Assembly: GCA_024277915.1 (NCBI GenBank)
Contig: JAJRUG010000055.1
Coordinates: forward strand, 1-34,710
Length of the DNA: 34,710 bases
Origin: Gammaproteobacteria bacterium
Lineage (GTDB): Bacteria > Pseudomonadota > Gammaproteobacteria > Steroidobacterales > GCA-2729495
Direction of reading: 5' to 3'
Shown here: positions 17,615-29,776 of the stretch, in pieces
Layout: each line of letters begins with the position of its first letter
How positions within the stretch are numbered: position 1 is the first letter of the stretch
Position numbers and translations under genes: made by a program
Notes under the pieces: model-generated
Database searches by the model: none
What the model saw: the letters and a program-made list of their open reading frames with translations, nothing else
Told to the model about the DNA's origin: nothing

Positions 17615-17796
17615 GATCTTGTGGGCACCAATAGGGGGTTCTGGCGTATTATGTCTGATCAGCCACCTTCGTGTGTGAAGAGTGTCCCAAAAAAAGGCTC
17701 GTCCATGCTTTTGATTCTGCCCGCTTTGTCTCACAATACCTGCCGGGCGAGGCCGGTGGTTCGGGCTGGCAATATTCGGGTAAGGAAAAAGGAATA

Positions 17797-18960
17797 ATGA
17801 ATCTTCACGAATATCAGGCAAAACAGCTATTTGCTCAATTTGGTATCCCCGTTCCCTCAGGGCAAGTCGCGGCAACACCGGATCAGGCAATCGCTGCCGC
17901 CGAGCAGCTCGGCGGCGATCTGTGGGTGGTGAAAGCCCAGGTCCATGCGGGCGGTCGCGGCAAGGCGGGGGGCGTCGATCTGGCGCGGAATACCACCGAG
18001 GTCGGGGCAGCGGCACAGAAAATGCTGGGTACACAGCTGGTGACGAAACAAACCGGCGCGGAAGGTCTGCCCGTCAACCAGGTATTCGTCGAAGCCGGCA
18101 GCACGATTCAACGCGAGTTGTATCTGAGCATGCTGGTTGACCGGAGTTGTGAGCGGATTGCATTCATGGCCTCAGCAGATGGAGGCATGGACATTGAAGA
18201 GGTTGCTGCAAAAACCCCGGAGCGAATATTCACCATTGCGGTTAACCCTGCTGCCGGGTTACTGCCGTATCAGGCACGTCAGCTGGGTTACGGGATGGGT
18301 CTGGACAAGCAGCAGATGGGTCCGTTCATCAAGCTGGCGCAAAACCTCTATCGGTTATTCTGCGAGAGCGATGCCAGTCTGCTCGAAATTAACCCCCTGA
18401 TTGTCAATGGTGAGGGCGATCTGGTTGCGCTGGATGGCAAGATCAACATTGAGGACAATGCTCTTTTTCGGCAGCAAAAGCTTGCCGAGATGCGCGATGC
18501 CAGCCAGGAAGACGAGGCAGAAAATCGTGCTGCTGAACATGGGCTGAGCTATGTATCACTCGATGGCAATATTGCCTGCATGGTCAACGGCGCTGGTCTG
18601 GCGATGGCCACCATGGATCTGATCAAGTTGCAGGGCGGAGACCCGGCAAATTTCCTGGATGTCGGCGGTGGTGCGACGGCAGAGAGGGTAGCGGCTGCTT
18701 TCAAACTGATTTTATCCAACCCGGCAGTCAAGGCAATTCTGGTCAATATTTTTGGCGGCATCGTGCGCTGTGATGTCATCGCGCAAGGCATTATTCAGGC
18801 TGTCACAGAAATTAATGTCAACGTGCCGGTGGTTGTACGTCTGGAGGGCACCAACGTTGAACAGGGACGAGCCCTGTTGGCGGATAGTCATCTTGATATC
18901 ACGACCGCGGACAATTTGACCGATGCAGCCAACAAAGTGGTCACGGCAGCAGCAATCTGA
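17797..18960 (+). CDS. sucC: Succinyl-CoA synthetase beta subunit SucC
   Basis: SucC with SucD interconverts succinyl-CoA and succinate with nucleotide triphosphate formation in the TCA cycle. The start at 17797 ([16 protein letters not shown]) follows AAGGAAAAAGGA and gives 387 residues, the family length. An open frame to 17671 adds non-homologous sequence. ATP-grasp features are visible: [17 protein letters not shown] (lysine and glycine loop), LLEINPLIV with its metal-binding Asn, and the C-terminal ligase domain with NFLDVGGGA and [11 protein letters not shown]. sucD follows 34 nt later. Placement beside pilS rather than after sucAB is noted but not unusual in gammaproteobacteria. Confidence 0.98.
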   Translation: MNLHEYQAKQLFAQFGIPVPSGQVAATPDQAIAAAEQLGGDLWVVKAQVHAGGRGKAGGVDLARNTTEVGAAAQKMLGTQLVTKQTGAEGLPVNQVFVEAGSTIQRELYLSMLVDRSCERIAFMASADGGMDIEEVAAKTPERIFTIAVNPAAGLLPYQARQLGYGMGLDKQQMGPFIKLAQNLYRLFCESDASLLEINPLIVNGEGDLVALDGKINIEDNALFRQQKLAEMRDASQEDEAENRAAEHGLSYVSLDGNIACMVNGAGLAMATMDLIKLQGGDPANFLDVGGGATAERVAAAFKLILSNPAVKAILVNIFGGIVRCDVIAQGIIQAVTEINVNVPVVVRLEGTNVEQGRALLADSHLDITTADNLTDAANKVVTAAAI

Positions 18961-18994
18961 TCAGCAACGCTACAAGAATGGAATATACGCAATA

Positions 18995-19867
18995 ATGAGC
19001 ATACTCGTTAACAAGGACTCAAAGATCATCTGCCAGGGGCTCACCGGGAGGCAGGGTACATTTCACGCCGAGCAGTGTATTGAATACGGCACGCAGATTG
19101 TCGCGGGCGTTACACCGGGTCGCGGTGGAGAAACGCATCTGGGCTTGCCGGTGTTCGACACCATGACCGACGCGGTCAGCGAAACGGGTGCTGATGTCAG
19201 CCTGATATTCGTACCGGCACCATTTGCTGCTGATGCAGTGCTGGCGGCTGCGGATTCCGGCGTTGATTTGATCATCTGTATTACAGAGGGTCTGCCGGTG
19301 CTCGACATGGTCAAGGTCAAGGCAGCGATGCAAGATTATGACTGTCGCTTGATTGGTCCAAACTGTCCGGGGATCATCACGCCGGGGGAGTGCAAAATCG
19401 GCATCATGCCGGGCTTTATTCACAAGCCGGGAAAAATTGGCGTTATTTCCCGTTCCGGGACCCTGACCTATGAGGCGGTTTATCAGACCACTTGCAATGG
19501 ATTGGGTCAGACGACCTGTATCGGGATCGGCGGGGATCCGGTTCGCGGCATGAATTTTATTGACTGTCTCGAATTGTTTGAAAAAGATGACGCGACCGAA
19601 GGGGTGGTCATGGTCGGAGAGATTGGCGGAACCGATGAAGAAGCTGCCGCGCGCTATATTAGTGATCATATGAGCAAACCAGTGGTTGCCTATATTGCCG
19701 GGGTGACTGCTCCTCCTGGAAAACGAATGGGACATGCCGGTGCGATTATCTCGGGCGGCGAGGGTACTGCGACCGCCAAATACGCAGCACTGGAAGAGGC
19801 GGGTGTCGCCACCGTCCGATCGCCCGCTGAATTAGGCAGTGCAATGCTGGAGCAACTGAACGGGTAG
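18995..19867 (+). CDS. sucD: Succinyl-CoA synthetase alpha subunit SucD
   Basis: The alpha subunit binds CoA and carries the phosphohistidine. The start at 18995 gives [15 protein letters not shown] and 290 residues, matching the family. The CoA-binding Rossmann region contains [10 protein letters not shown] (16-24), and GPNCPG is at 121-126. The active His247 lies in GHAGAI. It is in an operon with sucC and is followed after 6 nt by nadE, whose start codon may be translated by coupling. The ribosome site is weak. No missing residues seen. Confidence 0.98.
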   Translation: MSILVNKDSKIICQGLTGRQGTFHAEQCIEYGTQIVAGVTPGRGGETHLGLPVFDTMTDAVSETGADVSLIFVPAPFAADAVLAAADSGVDLIICITEGLPVLDMVKVKAAMQDYDCRLIGPNCPGIITPGECKIGIMPGFIHKPGKIGVISRSGTLTYEAVYQTTCNGLGQTTCIGIGGDPVRGMNFIDCLELFEKDDATEGVVMVGEIGGTDEEAAARYISDHMSKPVVAYIAGVTAPPGKRMGHAGAIISGGEGTATAKYAALEEAGVATVRSPAELGSAMLEQLNG

Positions 19868-19873
19868 TGTATT

Positions 19874-21523
19874 TTGGCGCATCAACTCAGAATTGCACTG
19901 GCCCAGATCAATGCTTTTGTTGGTGACATAGCAGGTAACACTGATCGGATCATCGATGCACTCAGGCTTGCCCGGCAACGTGGCCAGGTAGACCTCGTGG
20001 TATTTCCTGAACTCGCCCTGAGTGGCTATCCGCCTGAAGATCTGCTGTTTCATGCGGGCTTCCGGCGCCGGCTGGATATCGCACTGGATAAAATCAGCGC
20101 CGAGACTACTGATATTGCTGCAATAGTCGGTTTCCCGGAATATGAACAGGCGTCCATTTATAATGCCGCTGCCATATTTTCCAATGGCAAAAAAATAGCA
20201 AACTACAGAAAACAGTGCCTGCCCAATTACAGTGTATTTGACGAGCAGCGTTATTTCACTGCGGGGCAATCACCTGTTGTGGTATCTATCGGTGATGTGC
20301 CGGTCGGTATTACGATCTGTGAGGATATCTGGGAACAGGCACCCTGCAGGCAGGCTGCCGAAGCCGGTGCCCGGCTGATTGTGGCAATCAATGGTTCACC
20401 GTTTGAAGTGGGCCGTCAACAACAGCGCGAACAGGTGCTCAAAGACCGGGCCAGTGAAACCGGTGTGCCGGTCATTTACCAGAATCTCGTCGGTGGACAG
20501 GATGAGCTGGTATTCGACGGTGGTTCCTGCGTGGTAGATAGCTCGGGTGAAATAGTGATGCGCGCTCCTGCATTTACCGAGGGACTGTTCGATTGCCGCA
20601 TGACTATTGACGGCGAGGATGTCGTGCCTGAGCCAGGAGACATTTGCCCGCTCTCATCTGATGAGGCGAGCATTTACGATGCACTTGTTGTTGGCGTGCG
20701 CGACTATGTTCAGAAAAACGGCTTTCCGGGTGTCGTGCTGGGCCTGTCCGGCGGGCTGGATTCGGCGCTGACTCTGGCGATAGCAGTTGATGCACTGGGT
20801 GCCGATCAGGTTGAAGCAATCATGATGCCCTATCGGTATACATCGCAAATGAGTATTGAGGATTCAGAGCGACAAGCGTTAGCTCAGGAAGTCAGCTACC
20901 AGATCATCCCGATCGAAAAACCGGTTGCAGCAATCAACGATACACTGGCCGAGCGGTTCGCAGGACTCCCGGAAGATACCACCGAGGAAAATATCCAGGC
21001 ACGATGCCGCGGCCTGCTGTTAATGGCTATTTCGAACAAAACCGGACGCATGGTGTTGACCACGGGTAACAAGAGTGAAATGGCTGTTGGATATGCCACC
21101 TTGTACGGGGATATGGTTGGTGGTTTTGCACCACTGAAAGATTGCACCAAGACGCGGGTTTTCCAGCTTGCACGCTATCGGAATTCCATCAGTCAGGTGA
21201 TACCGGATCGGGTGATCGAACGACCACCCTCTGCCGAGCTTCGCCCGGACCAGAAAGACTCGGACAGTTTGCCGGACTATGCAATTCTCGATGCAATTCT
21301 CGATGCACTGATGATCGATGATTGCTCGGTTGAAGAGATCGCCGCGCGCGGTTACGACAAACAGGTGGTTGGCAGGATTCTGGGTATGGTGCGCAACAAT
21401 GAATACAAGCGACGCCAGGCCCCTCCGGGGGTGCGGGTGAGTGGCAGGGCATTTGGACGTGACTGGCGATACCCGATCACCTCCGGGCATCGGCATCCTG
21501 AGAAGTGGAACAGGCCCGGTTAA
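19874..21523 (+). CDS. nadE: Glutamine-dependent NAD+ synthetase NadE
   Basis: This two-domain enzyme amidates nicotinic acid adenine dinucleotide to NAD+ using ammonia from glutamine. The N-terminal nitrilase domain has the catalytic triad Glu46 (FPELALSGY), Lys113 (YRKQCLPNY) and Cys149 (ICEDIWE). The C-terminal domain has the ATP pyrophosphatase P-loop SGGLDS (292-297) and TTGNKSEMAVGY. The 549-residue length is typical. Translation must start at TTG 19874, six nt after sucD; there is no earlier or nearby ATG that keeps the N-terminus. It is convergent with bamD, 35 nt apart. Confidence 0.97.
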   Translation: MAHQLRIALAQINAFVGDIAGNTDRIIDALRLARQRGQVDLVVFPELALSGYPPEDLLFHAGFRRRLDIALDKISAETTDIAAIVGFPEYEQASIYNAAAIFSNGKKIANYRKQCLPNYSVFDEQRYFTAGQSPVVVSIGDVPVGITICEDIWEQAPCRQAAEAGARLIVAINGSPFEVGRQQQREQVLKDRASETGVPVIYQNLVGGQDELVFDGGSCVVDSSGEIVMRAPAFTEGLFDCRMTIDGEDVVPEPGDICPLSSDEASIYDALVVGVRDYVQKNGFPGVVLGLSGGLDSALTLAIAVDALGADQVEAIMMPYRYTSQMSIEDSERQALAQEVSYQIIPIEKPVAAINDTLAERFAGLPEDTTEENIQARCRGLLLMAISNKTGRMVLTTGNKSEMAVGYATLYGDMVGGFAPLKDCTKTRVFQLARYRNSISQVIPDRVIERPPSAELRPDQKDSDSLPDYAILDAILDALMIDDCSVEEIAARGYDKQVVGRILGMVRNNEYKRRQAPPGVRVSGRAFGRDWRYPITSGHRHPEKWNRPG

Positions 21524-21558
21524 AAGCTGCTGGCAAGAACCCGTCTTGATTATTGCAA

Positions 21559-22371
21559 CTACCAGAACTTGTACCAGCTTTTCTTTTTCCGTTCGGTCAG
21601 CTCGGGATCCGAGTCCGGAAAGCTTGCCAGCAAAACTCGCCGGGCATCTTCTGCCATATCCTGCATACCCAGCTTCCGGTAGGCGGTGACCATGATTTGC
21701 AGGGACTCCTCCGTTGCCGGCGCACCGTCAAAAGACAGTACGCTGAATTTGGCCCGGTTCAGCGCTGCAATATAGGCAGACCGTTTGAGGTATTCCCTGG
21801 CGATTACGTTCTGGTGCTTTGCCAGTTGATTGCGCAGGAAAACCATGCGTTGCCGGGCATCGGCGGCATAGATGCTTTCGGGGTATCGCTGAACAAGGCG
21901 GGAGAATACGGAGAAGGATTGGCGGGCATCCAGTTGTGGACGCGATGCGGGGTCGACATTGAACCAGCGCTGAAAGGTAGTTTGCTGCCCTTTGAACAGG
22001 GCGAGGCCACGCATATAGATGGCGTAGTCGACTCTTGAGTGGATCGGGTTTTCTCGCTCAAACTGGGTTGCCGAGTCGATCGCAGATTCCATCTGGCCGC
22101 TGCTGTAGTAGCAGTAAATCAGGTCGAGTTGCCCCTGTTTCGCCTGATTGCTGAATGGGTAACGGGCTTCCAACGCTTCGTAGAAACGAATTGCGCCATT
22201 GAAATCGGAACCGATCATGTTCTCGTGCGCTTTCTCGTAGAGGATGACAGCGCCTGACAGGTTGTCGCGTTCCTCGCCTCCGCAGGCGGTCAGCAGCAGC
22301 GTGACCGCCACCACAGACAGTGCGTATCGGGTAAAATTGAGTGATGTGAATCGGGGCATTTGAGATGGCAT
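21559..22371 (-). CDS. bamD: Outer membrane assembly lipoprotein BamD
   Basis: BamD is an essential lipoprotein of the BAM complex that inserts beta-barrel proteins in the outer membrane. A signal peptide with lipobox LLTAC places the lipidated Cys about 29 residues from the chosen start. TPR-type repeats follow (AIRFYEALEARYPFS, ESAIDSATQFERENP, LQIMVTAYRKLGMQDMAEDARRVL). The core VDYAIYMRGL and FSRLVQRYPESIYAADA are family signatures. In-frame ATGs at 22371 and 22359 are both plausible; the ATG at 22440 adds a poor N-terminus and would overlap rluD. No good ribosome site. It is divergent from rluD, as in many gammaproteobacteria. Confidence 0.95.
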   Translation of the reverse strand: MPSQMPRFTSLNFTRYALSVVAVTLLLTACGGEERDNLSGAVILYEKAHENMIGSDFNGAIRFYEALEARYPFSNQAKQGQLDLIYCYYSSGQMESAIDSATQFERENPIHSRVDYAIYMRGLALFKGQQTTFQRWFNVDPASRPQLDARQSFSVFSRLVQRYPESIYAADARQRMVFLRNQLAKHQNVIAREYLKRSAYIAALNRAKFSVLSFDGAPATEESLQIMVTAYRKLGMQDMAEDARRVLLASFPDSDPELTERKKKSWYKFW

Positions 22372-22432
22372 CAGGATACAAAGCGCAAAAGTATAACGTA
22401 CACTGCATCTGAATTTGCATGAGTAGAGTGTT

Positions 22433-23452
<1,020 letters not shown>

Positions 23453-24207
23453 TCCGGCCGGACTGGCCGGCGCCACCGGGAGTTACTGCGGTGTCGACAA
23501 CCCGGCAGGGCGGGTTCAGCAGCGGGCCGTATACCAGCCTGAACCTCGGCGATCATGTGCAGGATGATCCGGAGAAAGTTGAGCGAAGCCGTGGTCAGTT
23601 AAGCAGGGTGGCGGGTTTACCCCGGCTACCGCATTGGTTGACCCAGGTACATGGCACGGTGGTTGCCGATCTCGCCGTCGCTGCGACGGCTGTGCAGGCG
23701 GACGCGGCGATCAGCTTCGAGGCCGACCGGGTGTGCGCAGTATTGACCGCAGATTGTCTGCCGGTATTAATATGCAGTGATGACGGCAACAGTGTGGCGG
23801 CCATCCATGCGGGTTGGCGTGGTTTGGTAGCAGGTATTATCGACAGGGCTGTGCAGGTATTTGAAGAGCATGGGGTAGCAGCGGAGCGTTTGATGGCATG
23901 GCTTGGCCCCGCGATCAGTGCAGCAGCCTATGAAGTCGGGGCCGAAGTCCGGGATCGGTTTCTGGGTGCCGATAAGGCTTTTGCCAATGCTTTTACGGAT
24001 AACGGACAGGGCGGGTGGCAACTTGATCTGTACAGCATTGCGCGACAGCAGCTGGTGAAATCGGGCATCGCCAGGGTTTTTGGCGGCGGGTACTGTACTT
24101 TCAATGACTGCGAGAATGGTGTGTCGATCTTCTATTCTCACCGTCGTGCGGCAGGTCACGAGGGAGTCTGTGGACGTCAGGCTACCTTGATCTGGCGAAG
24201 ATAAACG

Positions 24208-24235
24208 CTTGAAATAAAGCTCAAAGACCCCACTT
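24208..24235 (+). promoter_or_regulatory. Sigma-32 heat-shock promoter of clpB
   Basis: CTTGAAA at 24208-24214, a 13-nt spacer, and CCCCACTT at 24228-24235 match the RpoH consensus (CTTGAAA, 11-15 nt, CCCCATnT). The expected start is near 24243, about 30 nt ahead of the clpB ATG. It begins 3 nt after the pgeF stop. The fit is close and the downstream gene is a classic heat-shock gene. Confidence 0.9.
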
Positions 24236-24272
24236 ACCTATTAGATTCAATCAGATTTCAAAGGCCTGACCC

Positions 24273-26876
24273 ATGCGAATGGACAAGTTGACAAGCAAGC
24301 TGCAAATGGCAATCGCTGACGCGCAATCGTTAGCGGTCGGCCGGGATCACCAGTTCATCGAGCCGGTTCATCTGTTGGCGGCCATGCTCGATCAGCAGGG
24401 TGGCACTGTTCGTCACCTGCTGACCAAGGCGGGTGGCAATATCAACCTGCTGAGATCACGACTGGGCGAGGCGATGGATCACCTGGCCACGGTTGAAGGT
24501 ACTGCCGGCGATGTTCATTTATCGCAGGATCTCGGGAAGTTGCTGAATGTTACCGACAAGCTCGCCCAGGACCGGGGCGACAAGTTTCTGACCAGCGAGC
24601 TGGTGGTACTGGCTGCCACTATGGATACTGGTAACCTGGGTAGTTTGCTGGCCGAGGCCGGCATCGTTCGTGGTGTGGTTGAAAAAGCGATTGAGGATCT
24701 GCGTGGTGGGCAGCAGGTTGATGATCCCAACGCAGAAGATACCCGGCAAGCGCTGGAAAAATACACCATTGACCTGACCGAGCGTGCCGAGCAGGGCAAG
24801 CTGGATCCCATTATCGGTCGCGACGATGAAATCCGGCGAACCATTCAGATCCTGCAGCGCCGTACCAAGAACAACCCCGTGCTGATCGGTGAGCCTGGCG
24901 TAGGAAAAACCGCCATTGTTGAAGGATTGGCGCAGCGTATTGTCAATGGTGAAGTGCCTGAAGGCATTCGCGGTAAAAGAATACTGTCGCTGGATCTGGC
25001 CGCCCTGGTTGCCGGTGCAAAATTTCGCGGTGAATTTGAAGAACGATTAAAGGCTGTTTTAAGCGATCTTGCCAAGCAGGAAGGCCAGGTGATCCTGTTC
25101 ATTGATGAATTACACCAGATGGTGGGTGCGGGCAAGGCGGAAGGTTCCATGGATGCGGGCAACATGCTCAAGCCGGCTCTGGCCCGTGGTGAATTGCATT
25201 GCGTCGGTGCCACGACCCTGGATGAATACCGCCAGTACATCGAAAAAGATGCCGCACTTGAGCGGCGTTTCCAGAAAGTGGTGATTGATGAGCCGACCGT
25301 AGAAGACACCATCGCCATTTTGCGTGGGCTGAAGGAACGCTATGAAGTTCATCATGGTGTCGAGATTACCGACCCGGCGATTGTAGCCGCCGCGACGCTT
25401 TCACACCGATATATTTCAGATCGGCAGTTGCCGGACAAGGCGATTGACCTGATCGATGAAGCAGGATCACGGATTCGAATGGAAATAGATTCGAAACCGG
25501 AAGCGATGGATCGGCTTGATCGAAAAATCATTCAGTTGAAGATTGAGCGGGAAGCCCTGAAGAAAGAATCAGATGATGCTTCGAAAAAGCGGTTGTCTGA
25601 TCTGGAGGCACAGCTCGCCACGCTTGAAAAAGAGTACTCGAACTTCGAAGAGATCTGGAAGGCCGAAAAGGCGGCAATGGCTGGTGCTACCCATATCAAA
25701 GAAGAGTTGGAACGAGCCCGGATAGCACTGGAAACAGCACATCGGGCACAGGATCTCGCGCGCGCTTCTGAAATCCAGTACGGTCAGATTCCCCGGCTTG
25801 AGCAACAGCTTGCTGAAGCTGCGGAGCTGGAACAAAAGGATAATCAACTATTGCGTAATCGGGTGACCGAGGAGGAAGTTGCCGAGGTCGTATCGAAGTG
25901 GGTCGGTATCCCGGTCAGCAAAATGCTGGAAGGTGAAAAAGAAAAGCTGTTGACCATGGAGGCAGCGATTCACGAGCGGCTGGTGGGTCAGTCCGAGGCT
26001 GTTACAGCGGTGGCCGATGCCATCCGGCGGTCGCGTGCGGGCTTGTCGGATCCAAACCGGCCCAACGGCTCGTTTCTTTTTCTCGGGCCCACTGGCGTGG
26101 GCAAGACCGAATTGACCAAGGCGCTGGCGGGTTTTCTGTTTGACAGTGATGAGGCAATGGTGCGCATCGATATGTCGGAGTTCATGGAGAAGCATTCGGT
26201 GGCCCGTTTGATTGGGGCGCCTCCGGGGTATATCGGCTATGAAGAGGGCGGCTACCTGACCGAGGCAGTACGCCGCAAACCCTATTCGGTCATCCTGCTC
26301 GATGAAATCGAGAAGGCGCACCCCGATGTATTCAACATTCTTCTGCAAGTGCTCGATGACGGGCGTTTGACGGACGGCCATGGCCGAACGGTTGATTTTC
26401 GCAATACCGTGATCATTATGACCTCCAACCTCGGATCACAGCAGATTCAGGCTATGGCAGGTGACAAGTCGAGTGATGATCACTATGAGGCGATGAAAGT
26501 GGCTGTAATGGAAGTGGTCAGCGAGCATTTCAGGCCGGAGTTCATTAATCGTGTCGATGACATTGTTGTTTTCCACGCGCTGGAGCCCGCACAGATCCGC
26601 GAAATTGTGGTGATTCAGCTGCGGTTTCTCGAACAGCGCCTGGCAGAGCGAGACATGGGAGTGGAAATTTCCGACGCAGCGCTGGACAGGCTGGCGGAGG
26701 CCGGCTTCGACCCGGTCTATGGTGCCCGCCCGTTGAAGCGGGCGATCCAGCAGACTATCGAGAGTCCGCTGGCCCAGGAAATCATCAAGGGATCATTTGG
26801 TCCGGGCGACAGGGTGAACATTGATCTCGACAATGGCAAAATCGCCTTCCGCCGGGAAACAATCGCCGCAGCCTGA
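24273..26876 (+). CDS. clpB: ATP-dependent disaggregase ClpB
   Basis: ClpB is the hexameric AAA+ chaperone that rescues aggregated proteins with DnaK. The start at 24273 gives [21 protein letters not shown], as in the family. The 867-residue protein has the Clp N-domain (1-145), AAA-1 with Walker A GEPGVGKT (206-213) and the FIDELHQ region, a coiled-coil middle domain (about 410-530), AAA-2 with GPTGVGKT (605-612) and [16 protein letters not shown], and the C-terminal D2-small domain with [17 protein letters not shown] sigma-32 promoter precedes it. No anomalies seen. Confidence 0.98.
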   Translation: MRMDKLTSKLQMAIADAQSLAVGRDHQFIEPVHLLAAMLDQQGGTVRHLLTKAGGNINLLRSRLGEAMDHLATVEGTAGDVHLSQDLGKLLNVTDKLAQDRGDKFLTSELVVLAATMDTGNLGSLLAEAGIVRGVVEKAIEDLRGGQQVDDPNAEDTRQALEKYTIDLTERAEQGKLDPIIGRDDEIRRTIQILQRRTKNNPVLIGEPGVGKTAIVEGLAQRIVNGEVPEGIRGKRILSLDLAALVAGAKFRGEFEERLKAVLSDLAKQEGQVILFIDELHQMVGAGKAEGSMDAGNMLKPALARGELHCVGATTLDEYRQYIEKDAALERRFQKVVIDEPTVEDTIAILRGLKERYEVHHGVEITDPAIVAAATLSHRYISDRQLPDKAIDLIDEAGSRIRMEIDSKPEAMDRLDRKIIQLKIEREALKKESDDASKKRLSDLEAQLATLEKEYSNFEEIWKAEKAAMAGATHIKEELERARIALETAHRAQDLARASEIQYGQIPRLEQQLAEAAELEQKDNQLLRNRVTEEEVAEVVSKWVGIPVSKMLEGEKEKLLTMEAAIHERLVGQSEAVTAVADAIRRSRAGLSDPNRPNGSFLFLGPTGVGKTELTKALAGFLFDSDEAMVRIDMSEFMEKHSVARLIGAPPGYIGYEEGGYLTEAVRRKPYSVILLDEIEKAHPDVFNILLQVLDDGRLTDGHGRTVDFRNTVIIMTSNLGSQQIQAMAGDKSSDDHYEAMKVAVMEVVSEHFRPEFINRVDDIVVFHALEPAQIREIVVIQLRFLEQRLAERDMGVEISDAALDRLAEAGFDPVYGARPLKRAIQQTIESPLAQEIIKGSFGPGDRVNIDLDNGKIAFRRETIAAA

Positions 26877-26907
26877 CGGTCTGCTGAATCAATCTTTGGA
26901 GTATTGA

Positions 26908-27273
26908 ATGCCTATTTACGGATATGCATGTGAAGCCTGTGGTCACAGCTTCGATGCACTACAGAAAATTTCCGACAACCGGTTAACGGTCTGTCCGCAA
27001 TGCGACCAGCCGAAGTTGAAAAAACAGCTTTCGGCGCCCAATTTTCGCCTCAAGGGCAGCGGTTGGTATGAAACGGATTTCAAGACTGATAATCGTCGCA
27101 ATCTCGCTGACAGTGGCAACACGGAATCCGGCAAAAAAGATTCTGACCCGGGAAAGGGCAACGGAAAAGACAGCGGGAAAACCGTGAAAAAGACCAATGG
27201 CAAGGACAGCGCCGGCAGTAAAACCGTAAAACCCGAAACCAAAAGCAAGCCTGCTGCATCGAAAAGCAGCTAA
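26908..27273 (+). CDS. FmdB-family zinc ribbon protein
   Basis: The first 55 residues are a zinc ribbon of the FmdB/CxxC_CxxC_SSSS family: MPIYGYACEACG with Cys8/Cys11 and Cys29/Cys32, then LKGSGWYETDF. The rest (about 60-121) is a low-complexity Lys/Ser/Gly/Thr tail, probably disordered. The biochemical role of this family is not established; a regulatory or RNA-related role has been suggested. It has a GGAG ribosome site and lies in the common fmdB-DUF502-aspS neighbourhood, so it is probably cotranscribed with aspS. Confidence 0.88.
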   Translation: MPIYGYACEACGHSFDALQKISDNRLTVCPQCDQPKLKKQLSAPNFRLKGSGWYETDFKTDNRRNLADSGNTESGKKDSDPGKGNGKDSGKTVKKTNGKDSAGSKTVKPETKSKPAASKSS

Positions 27274-27301
27274 TCATCGCCAGCCCTGCTAAATTAGCGA
27301 C

Positions 27302-27970
27302 ATGAAAAAACTTCGTACCTATATCGTTGCCGGGTTGCTGATCTGGATACCTATCGGCGTCACGCTTTTCGTCCTTAAAGTGCTGGTGGATATTCTCGAC
27401 CAGACCCTGCTGTTGTTGCCGCTGGCCTACCGGCCGGAAACACTGCTGGGTTTCAGGATTCCCGGTCTGGGCATTCTTCTCGCGCTGATTATCCTGGTGG
27501 TGACCGGTGTTCTGGCGGCCAATTTTCTCGGCCGGCGGCTGGTTGGCTTTTGGGAATCAGTACTGCAAAGAATTCCATTGGTCCGGTCGATTTATTCGGC
27601 AGCCAAGAATTTTGCCGAAGTTGTATTTAACGATAGTAACCGGTCATTCAACAAGGTATTGCTGATTGAATACCCGCGCAAAGGCTTATACAGCCTGTGT
27701 TTCCAGACCTCCACCAACCTGGGGGAAATCCAGGCCCGGATCGGAGGGGATGTGATATGCGTCTTTGTGCCAACGACACCCAACCCGACTTCCGGGCTGA
27801 TTCTGATGGTACCCGTTGCAGACGTCATAGAGCTGGACATGGATGTAGAGTCGGCACTGAAAATGGTCGTATCCCTTGGTGTCGTGGTGCCGGTGTGGAA
27901 AAAGCGGGATGGTCAGTTGGAACTGACACAGTCTGATATCTCCTCTGAACCATCAAAGTCGTCTGAATAA
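27302..27970 (+). CDS. DUF502 inner-membrane protein
   Basis: The 222-residue protein begins with KKLRTYIVAGLLIWIPIGVT and has two membrane segments (about 7-29 and 52-75), followed by a soluble domain with IPLVRSIYSAAKNF and VFVPTTPNPTSG, all typical of DUF502 proteins. Function is unknown in the family. It lies 28 nt after the FmdB-like gene and 12 nt before aspS, the arrangement seen in many gammaproteobacteria. The acidic Ser-rich C-terminus is variable in the family. Confidence 0.9.
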   Translation: MKKLRTYIVAGLLIWIPIGVTLFVLKVLVDILDQTLLLLPLAYRPETLLGFRIPGLGILLALIILVVTGVLAANFLGRRLVGFWESVLQRIPLVRSIYSAAKNFAEVVFNDSNRSFNKVLLIEYPRKGLYSLCFQTSTNLGEIQARIGGDVICVFVPTTPNPTSGLILMVPVADVIELDMDVESALKMVVSLGVVVPVWKKRDGQLELTQSDISSEPSKSSE

Positions 27971-27982
27971 AGCAGGATAAAT

Positions 27983-29761
27983 ATGCGTAGCCAGTATTGT
28001 GGAGAAGTCACTGCCGGAATGATCGGTGAAGAAGTATCAGTTGCCGGGTGGGTGCATCGGCGGCGCGATCATGGTGGTGTTATTTTTATTGATCTGAGGG
28101 ATCGGGAAGGATTGCTGCAAATTGTTTTTGATCCCGATTCGCCGGAGATATTCGCCGCAGCCGAGCGAATCAGAAGCGAATATGTGCTGGCGGTTAAAGG
28201 CAAGGTGCGTGCAAGACCCGAGGGTACGGTCAACGAGAAGCTGGCCACCGGAGAAGTTGAGGTGCTGGTTGAGCAACTGACGGTATTAAATGAGTCGGAA
28301 ACACCACCATTTCATCATGATGAAAATGCCAACGAGGATATTCGTCTTCGGTACCGTTATCTGGATCTGCGCCGCGAAGAAATGAGCACCAATCTGCGCC
28401 TGCGGCACCGCGTGACCCGGACAATGCGGGCTTATATGGATGAGCACGGCTTTATCGATATCGAAACCCCGATGCTGACGCGTGCGACTCCGGAGGGCGC
28501 ACGTGACTACATCGTTCCCAGTCGCACCCACCCGGGAGAGTTTTTCGCACTGCCGCAGTCACCGCAGCTATTCAAGCAACTACTGATGATGTCCGGCTTT
28601 GACCGCTACTATCAAATTGTGCGGTGTTTCCGGGATGAGGACCTGCGCGCAGATCGCCAGCCCGAATTTACCCAGCTTGATGTTGAAACCTCGTTCATGG
28701 ACGAAAACAGCATCATGGAACTCATGGAAGACATGATCCGGGAGTTATTCGATAGGGTGCAGGGCGTGAAGCTGCCATCGCCGTTCCCGCGAATGAGCTA
28801 CCAGGAGGCCATGGATCGTTTCGGCACGGATCGCCCCGACCTGAGGGTTGCGCTGGAGCTTGTCGAGGTTTCCGACCTGATGAGGGATGTTGAATTCAAG
28901 GTGTTTGCCGGGCCGGCCAATGACAAGAATGGCCGCGTGGCGGCACTGAAAATCCCGGCCGGAGCAAGCCTGACCCGACGGGAAATTGATGTCTATACCG
29001 AGTATGTGAGTCGTTACGGCGCCCGGGGGCTGGCCTATATCAAAGTGAACGATGTTGCTGCCGGCCGTGGCGGGTTGCAGTCGCCGATATTGAAGTTTTT
29101 GCCCGATGCAACGGTAGAAGGTCTGGTTGATCGCCTCGAACTGGCCACCGGAGACCTGGTGTTTTTTGGCGCCGACAAGGCATCGGTAGTGAACGATGCG
29201 CTTGGCGCACTACGGGTGAAAGTGGCGCAAGACAGAGACCTGGTCGCGGACGGATGGCGACCGCTTTGGGTCGTGGATTTCCCGATGTTCGACTGGGATG
29301 CAACCGCAAAGCGCTGGTCAGCATTACACCACCCCTTCACCGCACCATCAGTCGATGATGCCGGGGCGTTGGCATCAGCGCCGGGAGAGGCATTATCGCG
29401 TGCTTATGACATGGTACTGAACGGCTCCGAAATCGGGGGTGGTTCAATAAGAATTCACAACGAGAATATTCAGTCTACGGTATTCGATATTCTGGGAATC
29501 TCCGAAGAAGAGGCACAGGAAAAATTCGGATTCCTGCTTGAAGCACTGCGCTATGGCTGTCCACCGCATGGTGGTATTGCCTTTGGCCTGGACCGGATCG
29601 TCATGTTGATGGCCGGTGCCAGTAGTATTCGTGATGTGATCGCGTTTCCCAAGACACAAACGGCGAGTTGTTTGCTGACCCGGGCACCAGGACCGGTTTC
29701 ACAACGCCAGTTAAAGGAAGCCGGGATACGGCTTCGATCCAGCGAAAAGAAACCCGCTTGA
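27983..29761 (+). CDS. aspS: Aspartyl-tRNA synthetase, probably non-discriminating (Asp/Asn)
   Basis: A class II synthetase of 592 residues with the OB-fold anticodon domain at the N-terminus, motif 2 [11 protein letters not shown], a GAD insertion domain (about 290-400) and motif 3 [12 protein letters not shown] precedes the ATG. His30 in RRRDHGG and Gly81 in RPEG match the residues associated with relaxed tRNA recognition in the Pseudomonas enzyme, where discriminating enzymes such as E. coli's differ. It would therefore charge both tRNA-Asp and tRNA-Asn, with GatCAB converting Asp-tRNA-Asn. It ends the fmdB-DUF502-aspS operon. The genes that usually follow (yebC, ruvC) are replaced by a hydrolase. 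Confidence 0.96.
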   Translation: MRSQYCGEVTAGMIGEEVSVAGWVHRRRDHGGVIFIDLRDREGLLQIVFDPDSPEIFAAAERIRSEYVLAVKGKVRARPEGTVNEKLATGEVEVLVEQLTVLNESETPPFHHDENANEDIRLRYRYLDLRREEMSTNLRLRHRVTRTMRAYMDEHGFIDIETPMLTRATPEGARDYIVPSRTHPGEFFALPQSPQLFKQLLMMSGFDRYYQIVRCFRDEDLRADRQPEFTQLDVETSFMDENSIMELMEDMIRELFDRVQGVKLPSPFPRMSYQEAMDRFGTDRPDLRVALELVEVSDLMRDVEFKVFAGPANDKNGRVAALKIPAGASLTRREIDVYTEYVSRYGARGLAYIKVNDVAAGRGGLQSPILKFLPDATVEGLVDRLELATGDLVFFGADKASVVNDALGALRVKVAQDRDLVADGWRPLWVVDFPMFDWDATAKRWSALHHPFTAPSVDDAGALASAPGEALSRAYDMVLNGSEIGGGSIRIHNENIQSTVFDILGISEEEAQEKFGFLLEALRYGCPPHGGIAFGLDRIVMLMAGASSIRDVIAFPKTQTASCLLTRAPGPVSQRQLKEAGIRLRSSEKKPA

Positions 29762-29776
29762 GTGATGCCTGTTTGA

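Noticed and set aside
17671-17796. Longer SucC start
   Set aside because: The added residues are not part of the family, and the start at 17797 has a clear ribosome site.
17615-18034. N-terminal extension of PilS by about 140 residues
   Set aside because: It overlaps sucC, is rich in Arg and Pro like a shadow frame, and the kinase has a normal N-terminus from 17614.
21281-21306. 12-bp tandem duplication inside nadE (GCAATTCTCGAT twice)
   Set aside because: The protein length matches the family here, so there is no net insertion; probably chance within a repetitive helix.
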